Below, piece after piece: positions 33,782 to 43,538 of a DNA stretch of 52,159 bases. Position numbers and translations under genes: made by a program. The notes below the pieces were generated by a model. The model worked only from the letters and a program-made list of their open reading frames with translations. It was not told the origin of the DNA and did no database searches. Position 1 is the first letter of the stretch. Every line of letters begins with the position of its first letter. The DNA comes from Opitutia bacterium. Lineage in GTDB: Bacteria; Verrucomicrobiota; Verrucomicrobiia; Opitutales; Seribacteraceae. The stretch covers positions 1 to 52,159 of the forward strand of contig PAZC01000042.1 of the NCBI GenBank assembly GCA_002716045.1, written 5' to 3'.

Positions 33782-34162
33782 ATGAGCAATGCACCTGATA
33801 GTTTACGGTATACCAAGGAACATGAATGGGTTCGTGTGGAAGAAGACGGTGTTCTAGTCGTTGGCATCACCGATCATGCGCAAGATAGCTTAGGCGACAT
33901 TACCTTCGTTGATTTGCCCCAACCAGGAAATCGTTTTGGCAATGGGGAGGTCTTTGGCGTTGTGGAGTCTGTCAAAGCCGCTTCCGATCTTTTCTTGCCG
34001 GTGGTTGGTGAAGTTGTCGAAGTTAATGATTCTCTGGACGCCTCCCCGGAAAAAGTGAATACAGATCCTTATGGCGAAGGTTGGATGGTTAAGATTAAAG
34101 CCGATGACCCTGCTTCCGTTGATTCCCTCCTCAGTTCCCGCGAATATTTGTCTGTCCTGTAG
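33782..34162 (+). CDS. gcvH: Glycine cleavage system H protein
   Basis: The lipoyl carrier of the glycine cleavage system. This 126-residue protein shows LRYTKEHEWVRVEEDG at the start and the lipoylation site in GVVESVKAASDLFLPV, with the Lys in ESVKAAS. It has the expected C-terminal NTDPYGEGWMVKIK block. The start is the ATG at 33782. The partner genes gcvT and gcvP are not in the window, so the gene is isolated here. Length and motifs are typical. Confidence 0.95.
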   Translation: MSNAPDSLRYTKEHEWVRVEEDGVLVVGITDHAQDSLGDITFVDLPQPGNRFGNGEVFGVVESVKAASDLFLPVVGEVVEVNDSLDASPEKVNTDPYGEGWMVKIKADDPASVDSLLSSREYLSVL

Positions 34163-34259
34163 GTTCTGTAACATAAGCCGCGTCCAGGGTTGACATAAAT
34201 ATTTGTTGCGCGCGAGGCAGACATGGTTTTCATTAGGTTCATAGGTTTTGAACCCCTGC

Positions 34260-37200
34260 ATGCAGAATCAGCTTAATAAAGCGGTGTCCAGAGACCGCGT
34301 GGCGTCAGCTAATCCGATGTTCCGGCATTTGAAAGGCTTCATGTTTTGGGCGTTCTCCCTTTTTATCCCGTTGCTTGCCTCCGAAGGTGCGTCTGCGACA
34401 GTTTTGGTGGCCTCTGTTTCGGGAGAAGTAAAAGCACTCTCTCTCGATGATGAATTTGAGGTGACTCTTGGAAAAGATTTTCTCGGTAGAGAAATCAGCG
34501 TGAATTCCGTAGTTACTACTGGCAAGGGTGGCACTGCTGCTTTGCTTTTCTCCAATGGTGTCGTGGTTAACTTGCAACCAAACAGTCGTTTGTATGTCAG
34601 GAAATTCGTACAGGCTGAATTTTCTATCGAAGATATTGACTTAACCGATTTGGAGAAGGAGCCAAGTACATCCCAACTCGAATTCCATTTGGATTTTGGA
34701 AATCTTGTGGTGAAGGCACCAAAATTGGCCAAGGGATCTTCCATGCGATTAACTAGCCCTCTTGGTACAGCGGGTATTCGAGGAACTATCTTTCAACTGG
34801 TCGTCGTCAGGAATCCCGACACCGGTGCCATTTCGGGCGGACTTAATTTACTTTCAGGTGAAATTGAATTCAGTGATCTATCAGGTAACGTCACCCCTTT
34901 AACTTCCGGTGAAGGCATGCAACTTGCCTCTGATCGTTTGGGTGCTCAAGCTCCTGGGGTTGCTGGTGAAATTGCTGATTTAGGTAGCCTTTACGTTGCG
35001 ACCGCTCCAATTGGTCGACCTGACATTGTTTTGCCAGGTGAAGCTCCCCCCGTTGTTCCCGAGGAAACCATCGAAGAGGAACCATCAATCCCCCCCGTGC
35101 CTTTATCCATTCAGGAAATTGCTGCCATGATTCTTTTTGCTTTGGAGGAAGCGGAGGAAGCCGTTTCGAACTTTACTCTCGATATGCTCGAGAATCCTCT
35201 CAGTGTGGCAGCGCCTGTGCAAGGAGTCGAGTCACCCACTCCTCCATCTTTTACTGCTTCAGGAGCTGATCTTTTTGTAGATCAAGCCCCTACCGTGAGC
35301 TTGCTTGGAGACTCCGTTACCAAGATAGATTTGAGTGAAACCTATACTGACCTTGGAGTTTCTGTCGTTGATTTCCTCGGCAATGATCTTTCCTCAGACG
35401 TAACAGTAACAGGCTCTGTCGACGTGAATGTTGCAGGGACTTATCCTTTAACTTACACCGTTACGGATCTTCGTGGATTTAAATCTTCCGTTATACGAAC
35501 AGTTATTGTGGGCGATTTCACCGCTCCTACCGTTTCTCTTTCTGGAAGTTCCCTAACTCATGAGGCAGGCACTAGCTTCACGGATCCCGGAGCCACTGCA
35601 TTTGATGTCCTTGCCGGACAAACCAGTGACATTACCGCAGGTATTACGGCAAGCTACAATTTCGATGCTCAAACTTCCCCACCAGGCACTTATTCCATTA
35701 TTTACCTTGCAACCGATGCTGCTGGAAATGAAGCGACGATCGCACGCACTGTAACCATTGTGGACACGACTGATCCAGTTATTACGCTCACAAACCCTTT
35801 TCTTGGGGGCGAAGGTTTTGATCCGATGTTCATCGATCTCGGTACTGCCGTTTCCTATTCCGATCCTGGAGCCACCGCACTCGACTCCTTCGATGGTGAC
35901 ATTTCCACATCCATCACCATTGATGATGGAGCCAAGACAGCTTTGGATCAAGGAACGGTTGGGGAATTTTCAATCCGGTATGATGTCTTGGACGCAGCGG
36001 GCAACAGTGCCACAGCTTATCGTTATATTACCATCCTAGGCAACGATAGCTCAGGACCCACAATAAGGCTAGCGGGCAAGGATAGTAATACCAACTCGGC
36101 GCATGATCCCTCTCCGGATAATGATTCTCATGATCCTTCGGTCGTTGCTCAAGTCACTCAAGAAGTTGGCATCGTATGGGCAGACTATGGTTACAAGGCC
36201 TTTAAAAAGCAGGGGAACAAAACATTTGATTACACCGATAGCGTGGTGGTCAGTGGATATGTCAATACCGCCACTTTGGGGACATATACCTTAACCTATA
36301 CCGTCCAAGACGAATATTTGAATGCTTCCTCAACGACTCGTACGGTTACTGTCGTCGACACTACTGCTCCGAGCATTACTCCTAATGTCAGTAATGGTCT
36401 GACCAATTTCACCATTGAGGGTGGATCCACTTATACCGACCCCGGAGCGACTGCCTTTGATACGTATGATGGCGACCTCACTTCTAGCATTGTTGCAACA
36501 GGCGCGAATTTTAGCACCACCTCCGTTGGCGCTCATTTCATTACTTATTCCGTTTTGGACAGTTCTTCGAATGAAGCGAACGCCTCCCGGCAGATCACGG
36601 TTGTGGATACCACTGCACCTTCAATCACCCTTTTGGATTCAACTACAAGCGCAGCCTATTCTGGATTGGCCATCGAATACGCCGATCAAGATTTGACCAA
36701 CTCCTTGACCTACACAGACCCTGGCTTTACCGCAACCGATCTCGTTGATGGTGACGTTTCGGCAAATGTTCAGATCAGTGGGTCCGTTAATCTTCAAACT
36801 GTGGGTACATATACGCTCACCTATTCTGTTTCCGATGTCGCCGGTAATGTATCGAACGCTGTCTCGCGAACCGTTTATGTGTTGGACAAAGACAAACCTT
36901 TGATTTCCCTGAATACCTCCACCCAGACTGTTGAGTTGGGAAGCACCTTTGTCCACGAGACTGCCACCGCGGTTGATAATGTGGATGGAGATTTGAGTTC
37001 CTCCGTTTCCGTTACTATCGTCAAGGACCCTGACGGCACTCCCCAACAGATTTTTTCTGGCAACCAACTAAGTGTGACAAGTGGTCAGATTGATGCTTCT
37101 CGCACAGGTGTGTCAGACATTTCGAACGTTACTGTCTACGAGTTAACTTACACTGTATCTGATAATGCCGTTGATGCCAATGGCAATCCGGCACCCAATA

Positions 37201-38492
37201 TTGCAAATCCAGTCGTTCGCCGTGTCGTCATTACGGATAGCCTTTTACCGCTTATTCCCGCCCTGAACACCTTAGTGGTGGATGAGCAGACATTGGGCTC
37301 TCCACAGCCAGTTTTTGATTTGGACGAAGCCGTTAATGACATGCGAACCAACCTTGTTTACGATCCTCGAGGCGATGGTAACTCAGATTACTTTAATTTG
37401 GATTCATCCACTGTTGGTAATGATTTAGCCAAGCTGACCGTAACTCTCTACGATCTCGATAATACAGAAATTGCTGTCAATATGGCTACCGGAGATTTTG
37501 CCAAGGACATCAAGCAAGAGTCCGGAGAGTATACCATCAAGTACAAGATCACAGATTATTCAGGAAATGAATCTAGTGAGGTTACACGCATCATCGAAGT
37601 ACGTGACAAGACGGCTCCCACGATCACTTTATACGGCAACAACCCCATCCATGACTTCTTTCGATATGACAGCTCTTCTGATGCCACTGCAAATCCTCCC
37701 ACCTCAGGAACTACTTCTACTCACCCAGTCTCTGGAGACACCGTCGGTATATCAGGTTTCAATCCTAGCTTGAGCCCCTTAGTGGGCGCACACGACTTCA
37801 TCCTCGCTGCCTATAATTTCACTGATCCTGGTGTTTATGCCGAAGACAACAAGAATTGGAAGTCTGCTAGCCAAAATCCCCCCGGTAGCTACCCTGATAT
37901 GGATGGCGATGGTAAGGGTGAAATTCACTTCATTGAGGATATCGGCGCCCCACCTTCGGGCTCCTTGGCGAAATGGGATCGTATATATCGATATAGTGAA
38001 GTTGCAGTCAAATCCTCGAAGGAATGGCAGGAAACCTTGGATGATCCCACTGCCTTTGGTAGTGTCAGCAACGCAAGACTTCCGAATGCCAGCAGTAATT
38101 TCTTTGATGCAAATAAAACTCAGGGCAACAACGAGAACATGGTTCAGCTTACCATTTTCTATTATGTTAGGGATGAAGCTGGTAACCAATCTCAATCGAC
38201 TCGTTCCGTCTTCCTCTACGAAAGCTTCAAGTTTACTGGCTATGCATTTTATGCCACACCCCTAACTGATAATGTCGGCGGTACTTTCGAAGATTTTTCG
38301 GATTTGAATTCTACGCGGGTTGACATGGATGCCGATGGACTCAGTGACTATTGGGAAATACTGGCAGGCACTGATCCACGAAGTCCTGATTCCGATAACG
38401 ACGGTACTGGGGATCTGCAGGAATTCAAGAATTGGGTTGATAATCCCTCGAGCCCCAACAAAACACCCAACGATCCTTTCGCTTCGCTCTAA
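34260..38492 (+). CDS. Giant secreted FecR-domain protein with Ig-like (DUF5011-type) repeats
   Basis: About 1410 residues. A hydrophobic signal-like segment (FMFWAFSLFIPLLASEGASA) lies near the N-terminus, then a FecR domain (VASVSGEV to TSPLGTAGIRGTIF). A proline/glutamate linker leads to about nine Ig-like repeats of 80-130 residues, each with a TDPGATA.D..DGD-like element and ending in TVTVVDTTAP or similar, as in DUF5011. The C-terminus has a thrombospondin-type-3-like calcium segment, MDADGLSDYWEILAGTD. It is probably a large surface or extracellular adhesion or matrix protein. The true start is uncertain: TTG 34248, ATG 34260 or ATG 34317. No exosortase sorting tail is present. Confidence 0.85.
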   Translation: MQNQLNKAVSRDRVASANPMFRHLKGFMFWAFSLFIPLLASEGASATVLVASVSGEVKALSLDDEFEVTLGKDFLGREISVNSVVTTGKGGTAALLFSNGVVVNLQPNSRLYVRKFVQAEFSIEDIDLTDLEKEPSTSQLEFHLDFGNLVVKAPKLAKGSSMRLTSPLGTAGIRGTIFQLVVVRNPDTGAISGGLNLLSGEIEFSDLSGNVTPLTSGEGMQLASDRLGAQAPGVAGEIADLGSLYVATAPIGRPDIVLPGEAPPVVPEETIEEEPSIPPVPLSIQEIAAMILFALEEAEEAVSNFTLDMLENPLSVAAPVQGVESPTPPSFTASGADLFVDQAPTVSLLGDSVTKIDLSETYTDLGVSVVDFLGNDLSSDVTVTGSVDVNVAGTYPLTYTVTDLRGFKSSVIRTVIVGDFTAPTVSLSGSSLTHEAGTSFTDPGATAFDVLAGQTSDITAGITASYNFDAQTSPPGTYSIIYLATDAAGNEATIARTVTIVDTTDPVITLTNPFLGGEGFDPMFIDLGTAVSYSDPGATALDSFDGDISTSITIDDGAKTALDQGTVGEFSIRYDVLDAAGNSATAYRYITILGNDSSGPTIRLAGKDSNTNSAHDPSPDNDSHDPSVVAQVTQEVGIVWADYGYKAFKKQGNKTFDYTDSVVVSGYVNTATLGTYTLTYTVQDEYLNASSTTRTVTVVDTTAPSITPNVSNGLTNFTIEGGSTYTDPGATAFDTYDGDLTSSIVATGANFSTTSVGAHFITYSVLDSSSNEANASRQITVVDTTAPSITLLDSTTSAAYSGLAIEYADQDLTNSLTYTDPGFTATDLVDGDVSANVQISGSVNLQTVGTYTLTYSVSDVAGNVSNAVSRTVYVLDKDKPLISLNTSTQTVELGSTFVHETATAVDNVDGDLSSSVSVTIVKDPDGTPQQIFSGNQLSVTSGQIDASRTGVSDISNVTVYELTYTVSDNAVDANGNPAPNIANPVVRRVVITDSLLPLIPALNTLVVDEQTLGSPQPVFDLDEAVNDMRTNLVYDPRGDGNSDYFNLDSSTVGNDLAKLTVTLYDLDNTEIAVNMATGDFAKDIKQESGEYTIKYKITDYSGNESSEVTRIIEVRDKTAPTITLYGNNPIHDFFRYDSSSDATANPPTSGTTSTHPVSGDTVGISGFNPSLSPLVGAHDFILAAYNFTDPGVYAEDNKNWKSASQNPPGSYPDMDGDGKGEIHFIEDIGAPPSGSLAKWDRIYRYSEVAVKSSKEWQETLDDPTAFGSVSNARLPNASSNFFDANKTQGNNENMVQLTIFYYVRDEAGNQSQSTRSVFLYESFKFTGYAFYATPLTDNVGGTFEDFSDLNSTRVDMDADGLSDYWEILAGTDPRSPDSDNDGTGDLQEFKNWVDNPSSPNKTPNDPFASL

Positions 38493-38551
38493 TAAAGCCA
38501 CTGCTTGTTTTATCAGCGGTTTGCCGGCCAACAACGTAATTTTTGCTAAAC

Positions 38552-38626
38552 TGGTACCCCCACCAGGAATCGAACCTGGATCAATGGTTTAGGAAACCAC
38601 TGTTCTATCCATTGAACTATGGGGGC
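38552..38626 (-). tRNA. tRNA-Arg (anticodon CCU)
   Basis: The minus strand folds into a full cloverleaf. The acceptor stem is GCCCCCA with TGGGGGT, the D arm GTTC/GAAC, the anticodon stem GTGGT/ACCAT with loop TTCCTAA (anticodon CCT), and the T arm CCAGG/CCTGG with TTCGATT. The discriminator is A and the CCA is encoded. It reads AGG codons. The first acceptor pair is G1-U72, a wobble, while E. coli has G1-C72. Confidence 0.95.
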
Positions 38627-38765
38627 GCCTTTGCTCTGAAAGCGTGGCGAATTAAGTCTTCGCTTGAGGTTTGAGCAACAAGATTCGTTTAATAACCTTG
38701 TCCATAATCTGCTTTCTGCATATTCCAATCCTCTTTTTTGGGTTTGTTGCTAGCTCTAGATTTTC

Positions 38766-39725
38766 ATGGGAATCGAGTCGGTATTTGAGGTTGCGTCTGC
38801 AGTGACGCCGGTGTTTATCCTTATCGGGATGGGCTTTTTGGCTCGTGGTTTTCGTTGGCTTTCGCCAGAATCTGACGACTCCCTGCTAAAGCTTACATTT
38901 CGGTTCCTTTACCCGTGTTTCATTTTCGAAAAAGTTTTCGCTGAAGAAAGCCTTGCTGACTTGGATGTTATTTGGTGGCCGATTTCCGGAGGATTCCTTT
39001 CCATCATTCTAGGATTCGGAGTGGCTTTTGCGATAGCAACTGTTTCGAGAATTGATGATAAGGGGACGCGACGAGCTTTCGTTTTCACCGCGGGTATCTT
39101 CAATTATGGCTATTTTGCCATCCCTGTCTGTGAAGCTATTTTCGGGGAAAGCTTCGTCGGGAAGCTTTTGGTTTTTAATCTTGGGGTGGAATTAGCAATT
39201 TGGGGCGTGGGTGTTCTGTTGATTGGAGGAGGAGCATCGGGCGTTGGAAGGCTCTTCAATCCTCCCATACTCGCTTTGATTCTGGCTTTGTGGATGAATT
39301 ACTCAGGGTGGGGCGCCTTTTGCCCGGAATTTGTGATTCGAGCAATTGAGATGGTTGGTGCCTGCGCAATCCCCGTGGGGCTCCTGCTCATAGGCGCTAC
39401 TACTCTGGACCTTTGGAGAGATCAACGAACCTCCTCTTTGAATTGGCAAGTTACCGGAGGGGGGAGCTTGGTTCGCCTAGCTCTAATGCCTTGTATTATG
39501 ATTGCTGTTGCTCGATGGGCGCCTTTTCCAAGTGACGTGAATTGGTTACGAGAGATTTTCGTACTGCAAGCCGCAATGCCCGCCGGAATTTTCGCAATCG
39601 TAATTGCCAGATATTATCGAGCAAACGCACAAGTAACTGCTCAGACAATGGCCCCAACCATTCTAGCATGCATTGTCACTCTACCCATTTGGCTCGCCTT
39701 TGGCTTGTGGGCAATTGAATATTGA
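38766..39725 (+). CDS. AEC-family transporter (auxin-efflux-carrier-like)
   Basis: A 319-residue integral membrane protein with about ten hydrophobic segments in two halves, typical of the AEC/bile-acid carrier fold. The first half has SAVTPVFILIGMGFLARG and FTAGIFNYGYFAIPVCEAIFG, the latter with the conserved asparagine in the unwound helix. The second half ends with LQAAMPAGIFAIVIARYY. Members move dicarboxylates or amino-acid-like organic anions across the inner membrane; the substrate is unknown. The start is the ATG at 38766. It stands alone between the tRNA gene and a minus-strand unknown. Confidence 0.87.
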   Translation: MGIESVFEVASAVTPVFILIGMGFLARGFRWLSPESDDSLLKLTFRFLYPCFIFEKVFAEESLADLDVIWWPISGGFLSIILGFGVAFAIATVSRIDDKGTRRAFVFTAGIFNYGYFAIPVCEAIFGESFVGKLLVFNLGVELAIWGVGVLLIGGGASGVGRLFNPPILALILALWMNYSGWGAFCPEFVIRAIEMVGACAIPVGLLLIGATTLDLWRDQRTSSLNWQVTGGGSLVRLALMPCIMIAVARWAPFPSDVNWLREIFVLQAAMPAGIFAIVIARYYRANAQVTAQTMAPTILACIVTLPIWLAFGLWAIEY

Positions 39726-39772
39726 GACAATTTTCTGGGGATATCGTATAAAGCGGTGCCCACAATGGCCTA

Positions 39773-40279
39773 CTACTCCATGTTCTCTTGCGACTTATCT
39801 TCTTCGCCGCTCTCTTCACCCAATGCACCACGGTAAAAGGTCTTTGCCTGAATAGTTTCCAAAATGGACGTGATTTTATGAGTAAGTTGATCGTACTCCT
39901 CTGCAAAAACCAAAATTTGCAGGAATTTTTTAAATTCGTTGCGATCCCGTATGATTTTTAAATCAAGTTCTTCCATTTGTTGCGCAAAATGAACATGCAA
40001 CTTGTCAATTTCCTGATCGAAACGCTTGTGTTCTTTGGTCAGATGTTTATGAGCGATTGTGACGGCCTTAGTTAGCCCGGGGCATGACTTGCACTCCAAA
40101 CTCGAAATATTGTCGAAGTTAATTATGCCCTCTGCCAAGACTGAACTAAAGGCAGCTAACTCGAAATCAGCTCGGGCGGATTCCTTGACCGCCCAGTTTT
40201 CAAGAGTCTTGACCAGTCGGTTTAAGGATTCTTGAACGAATTCGGAATCCCGAACCAAAATTGTTTCATCATCAGACAT
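39773..40279 (-). CDS. Hypothetical soluble, coiled-coil protein
   Basis: I do not recognise this 168-residue protein. It is acidic and helical: residues 75-120 form a likely coiled coil (AHKHLTKEHKRFDQEIDKL and onward), and the C-terminus is Glu-rich. One CKSC motif near residues 63-66 could bind metal or form a disulphide. There is no signal peptide or membrane segment, so it is probably cytoplasmic. It starts at ATG and is divergent from the small gene that follows at 40374. The 94-base divergent gap is A/T-rich. No function can be proposed. Confidence 0.6.
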   Translation of the reverse strand: MSDDETILVRDSEFVQESLNRLVKTLENWAVKESARADFELAAFSSVLAEGIINFDNISSLECKSCPGLTKAVTIAHKHLTKEHKRFDQEIDKLHVHFAQQMEELDLKIIRDRNEFKKFLQILVFAEEYDQLTHKITSILETIQAKTFYRGALGEESGEEDKSQENME

Positions 40280-40373
40280 TAAATCAAATCATTATGGGAG
40301 ATGTATTTGCACCGATATTTCGTAAATAGAATCTAAAGCTTCGGAAATAAAGCTAATTTTCATTTTTTCTCTT

Positions 40374-40604
40374 ATGAAACAAGAACATTCGGACCGACCT
40401 TTTGAAAATTTGCTGCTCAATGAGCAGCTTCGGGAAGGGACACCCGAGGAGCGCCTGATCGAATTTGGCTTGGATTTGGAGGTAGCCGCCAAGGTTCGCG
40501 AATTTCAGGAAACTCGCAAAATGAGATTGTTATTCGCATACCTGCGCTTTCGAAATCGGGCCAAGAAATATTTCCAGAAATATGGAGATTATTTTATTTT
40601 TTGA
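40374..40604 (+). CDS. Small hypothetical protein
   Basis: A 76-residue protein, hydrophilic and basic at the C-terminal end (FRNRAKKYFQKYGDYFIF), with no membrane segment or recognisable domain. An ATG start follows a pyrimidine-rich stretch without a clear ribosome binding site. It is divergent from the coiled-coil gene at 40279 and stops 55 bases from the end of the alanine symporter gene. Open coding potential is moderate, and no family is recognised. Confidence 0.5.
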   Translation: MKQEHSDRPFENLLLNEQLREGTPEERLIEFGLDLEVAAKVREFQETRKMRLLFAYLRFRNRAKKYFQKYGDYFIF

Positions 40605-40658
40605 GACACCTTTTCCCTGCCTTAACCTGCAATGATGTACATCGAAAAGCTTTAGGAA

Positions 40659-42221
40659 TCAACTAGTTGGCTTAATTTCACCACTTTTAAGCTTCTTCTC
40701 GTAATCCTCGAGATCGGTATGGACTAACTTGCTCAAGATGAACAGTCCAAGTACATTGGGAAATGCCATGCCCAAGATCATTAGATCACTGAATTCCAAG
40801 ACATTGGTTGCGGTTAAGATAGACCCCAAAAAGGTGAAGAACAAAAAGATTATCCTGTAGATCTTGGAGGAATTGTCGCCGAAAAGCCATGACCAGCACC
40901 GCTCACCGTAGTAAGACCATGAAATCATGGTGGAGAAGGCGAAAAGGAAAACAGCTACTGCAAGGATAAGAGGGAACCAAGAGATTACACTTCCCATTGC
41001 GGCCGAGGTAAGGGCGCCTCCTTGATTCCCCGCGATGAAAGCTTGATTTGCAGGATCTGCGTAGGCTCCAGTTAGAATGATTACGAGAGCCGTCATTGTG
41101 CAAACTACAACTGTGTCAATGAAGGGTTCCAGCAACGCAACAACACCTTCTTCGACGTGATGCTCCACTTTTGCGGCGGAGTGCGCGATAGCCGCCGATC
41201 CAATGCCCGCTTCATTGGAGAAAACGGCTCTCTTTACTCCGATGATGAGGACTCCGAGGAAACCTCCGTACATTGCGTTAGGGTTAAATGCTTCTTCAAT
41301 GATGAGTACGAATGCAGCAGGTATTTGGGTGATGTATTTCGCAAGGATGATTAGGCAAGCCAAGAGGTAAACTCCGCACATGACAGGAACGATTTTCGAG
41401 GCCACTCTGGCAATGCTTTTTATGCCTCCGAGAATGACTAGTCCGACCAATATGGTCAGGATCAGTCCGTACACCCAAGGGTAATCTTCGAGCAAGGGCA
41501 CCACAGTCTTAATTTGATTGAGCGACTGGACTACCTGGAAGGCATTGCCACCACCAAAGGACCCTCCGATGCAAAGAAGGCAAAACAGACCGGCCAGAAA
41601 TCCACCCAAATGCTTTAGATTCATGTCTTCCAGTCCTTTTGATAGGTAGAACATGGCACCTCCCATGAGGCGTCCGTCCGGACGGGTGCGACGATATTTT
41701 TGACCCAAAGTGCATTCAGTGAACTTGAGTGACATTCCGAACAATCCAATGACGATCATCCAAAACGTTGCTCCTGGACCACCGGTGCCGACCGCTATCG
41801 CGACGCCCGCTATGTTGCCTAGCCCGACAGTTGCAGAAAGAGCAGCGCTAAGAGCTTGGAAATGGGTGACTTCACCTTTCGCATTCGGTTTGTCGTATTT
41901 TCCACGTACCAAATCAATTGCATGACGAAATAACCTGAAGTTAACGAAGCGCATCCGAAAAGTGAAAAACAAGGCACCTCCCAAAAGCCATGCCACTACC
42001 AAGGGGAGTTTGAGCCATGGGATTTCCCAGAAGAGTACCTCTGCCAGGGGAGAAACGACGTATTCGCCGAAGAAAGAGTCTACCTTTTGTTCAAAGCTTG
42101 GTTCACTTTCCACTGTGTCTGAGGCACTTTCCGCCGACAGAAGTTGATTGGGAATTACCGAGGCGAGGACCATCCCCAAAAGAATAGGAATCACATTCAA
42201 AATAACTGATGGCTTGCGCAT
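40659..42221 (-). CDS. AGCS-family sodium:alanine symporter
   Basis: The 520-residue membrane protein shows the AGCS fold: GTGGPGATFWMIVIGLFGMSLKFTECTLGQKYR, split over the substrate and sodium region, GGAMFYLSKGL and KRAVFSNEAGIGSAAIAHSA. Around ten hydrophobic segments follow. The N-terminal 60 residues carry an extra segment resembling a signal peptide (VIPILLGMVLASVIPN) before the core, not usual in the family. The ATG at 42221 is chosen over a longer frame to 42431, whose first 70 residues look unrelated and overlap the divergent permease gene. It imports alanine or glycine with sodium. It is divergent from the LptF-like gene. Confidence 0.9.
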   Translation of the reverse strand: MRKPSVILNVIPILLGMVLASVIPNQLLSAESASDTVESEPSFEQKVDSFFGEYVVSPLAEVLFWEIPWLKLPLVVAWLLGGALFFTFRMRFVNFRLFRHAIDLVRGKYDKPNAKGEVTHFQALSAALSATVGLGNIAGVAIAVGTGGPGATFWMIVIGLFGMSLKFTECTLGQKYRRTRPDGRLMGGAMFYLSKGLEDMNLKHLGGFLAGLFCLLCIGGSFGGGNAFQVVQSLNQIKTVVPLLEDYPWVYGLILTILVGLVILGGIKSIARVASKIVPVMCGVYLLACLIILAKYITQIPAAFVLIIEEAFNPNAMYGGFLGVLIIGVKRAVFSNEAGIGSAAIAHSAAKVEHHVEEGVVALLEPFIDTVVVCTMTALVIILTGAYADPANQAFIAGNQGGALTSAAMGSVISWFPLILAVAVFLFAFSTMISWSYYGERCWSWLFGDNSSKIYRIIFLFFTFLGSILTATNVLEFSDLMILGMAFPNVLGLFILSKLVHTDLEDYEKKLKSGEIKPTS

Positions 42222-42327
42222 TTGCTTGAAGGAAGATTTGGAACTTTCTCGAAATTTACTTTGGACGTTTCCACCGAAGCAACGGTAAAACGATGAAGTT
42301 TTTTCGCAATGAGCGCGATTCGCTGCA

Positions 42328-43536
42328 GTGAATTTAATTGAGAGGTATGTGTTTCGAGAGTGGCTGAAGGCCTTTGTTTTGGTCTTGGGATTTCTTTGCG
42401 GGCTCACATTGTTGCAAGACTTGGCAAACAACTTGGGCGATTTTCGGAATTATGGGGCTTCCATGGAATCTGTCTGCCGCTATTATTTCTGCTTGCTCCC
42501 GGGGTATTTGCCTTGGTTGATACCCATTTCCTTGTTCATCTCGATTTTACTTTCTCTGGGGGGAATGGCTCGCCGAAATGAAATTGTTGCCTTGAGGGCT
42601 TGTGGTACTTCTCTGCCAATGGCATGTCGTTTGGTTTTAGTCGCTGCTTTGGCTTTAGCCGGGTGCGTATACGGTTTGAATTCGGAGTGGGCGCCTTGGT
42701 CCGTCGAGGAAACCCGCGAGCTTAAGGAGAGTTTTCTTCGTGATGATCAAGTTAAGCGAGGCTTGCCCGAAACCGAGATTGGCACGACTCGTAACATTCG
42801 TTTCGACAATAAGCGTAGCCATCGTCTTTGGCATATCAATCGGTTCAATGAAATAACTAAAGAAGCTTACGATCTGCAAGTTTTCGTCCGAGATTCGACG
42901 GGTGTGGAATTGTATCGTATTTCCGCTGCTTTAGCTTGGCGGGACAGGGAAAATGGCACATGGCAGTTTCGGGATGGTCGATACATGAGTTTCCGTACCG
43001 ATAGTGGGCTATATCGGTATTCTGCAGCAAAAGGTTTGATGGTCTCTGGCCCCAATATCTCTCCGGATGTTAATTCCACTCAACTAATGAACCTCCCGAG
43101 AATACCTCAAATTGCCAAGACCTTTGACTTGATGGAACTTCGAGATTTTGACGAGAAACCTGAAATCTTTGCTCTCTTGAGAAAGAAGCCAAAAGATCTT
43201 TCGCTTCGTGAATTGAATCAAGCGTTGCAAGCTTTCCCATCTGTTGAAAATACTGCCTTGCGTCCCCTCGCGATTCGTAGAAGGGAAATCCTCCTTGCTC
43301 CATTGGGGTGTTTGTTTGCCGCGTTTATCGCGATTCCTTTTTCAGTTACCGGTTCCCGGCGCGGGACAGGAGTCGGCTTGGCTCGGGCTCTAGGGCTTTT
43401 TGTCTGCTATTACTTGGTTCTCACTGCAGCAAATAGTTTGGGCGAAGCGGGTGTCTTGGGAGCTGAAGTAGCTGGGTCACTGCCTAGCATAGTTATGGCT
43501 TTGCTAGCTGGTTTTCTGCTTTGGCGTTCCCGCTGA
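42328..43536 (+). CDS. LptF/LptG-family LPS export permease
   Basis: This 402-residue permease belongs to the YjgP/YjgQ family that extracts lipopolysaccharide from the inner membrane in the LptBFGC machine. It has the YVFREWLKAFVLV start, three N-terminal helices with LPGYLPWLIPISLFISILLSLG and RNEIVALRACG, a periplasmic jellyroll of about 150 residues, and three C-terminal helices ending LLAGFLLWRSR. The start is GTG at 42328. Its partner permease gene is not adjacent. It ends two bases from the convergent pyruvate kinase gene. Whether it is LptF or LptG cannot be told. Confidence 0.85.
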   Translation: MNLIERYVFREWLKAFVLVLGFLCGLTLLQDLANNLGDFRNYGASMESVCRYYFCLLPGYLPWLIPISLFISILLSLGGMARRNEIVALRACGTSLPMACRLVLVAALALAGCVYGLNSEWAPWSVEETRELKESFLRDDQVKRGLPETEIGTTRNIRFDNKRSHRLWHINRFNEITKEAYDLQVFVRDSTGVELYRISAALAWRDRENGTWQFRDGRYMSFRTDSGLYRYSAAKGLMVSGPNISPDVNSTQLMNLPRIPQIAKTFDLMELRDFDEKPEIFALLRKKPKDLSLRELNQALQAFPSVENTALRPLAIRRREILLAPLGCLFAAFIAIPFSVTGSRRGTGVGLARALGLFVCYYLVLTAANSLGEAGVLGAEVAGSLPSIVMALLAGFLLWRSR

Positions 43537-43538
43537 CC

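Noticed and set aside
34190-34195. TTGACA as a -35 box for the FecR gene
   Set aside because: No -10 box is found at 16-18 bases distance.
35280-38200. Repeated DNA in the FecR gene as a possible repeat array
   Set aside because: The repeats are protein domains of 80-130 residues with diverged DNA, not CRISPR or satellite repeats.
38493-38551. Weak hairpin after the FecR gene as a terminator
   Set aside because: The stem is about six pairs with a wobble, a long loop and no clear T-run.
38552-38626. tRNA-Arg as an integration site for a mobile element
   Set aside because: No integrase gene and no repeated tRNA end was found nearby.
42222-42431. Upstream extension of the alanine symporter
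   Set aside because: The first 70 residues look unlike the family and overlap the divergent permease gene.
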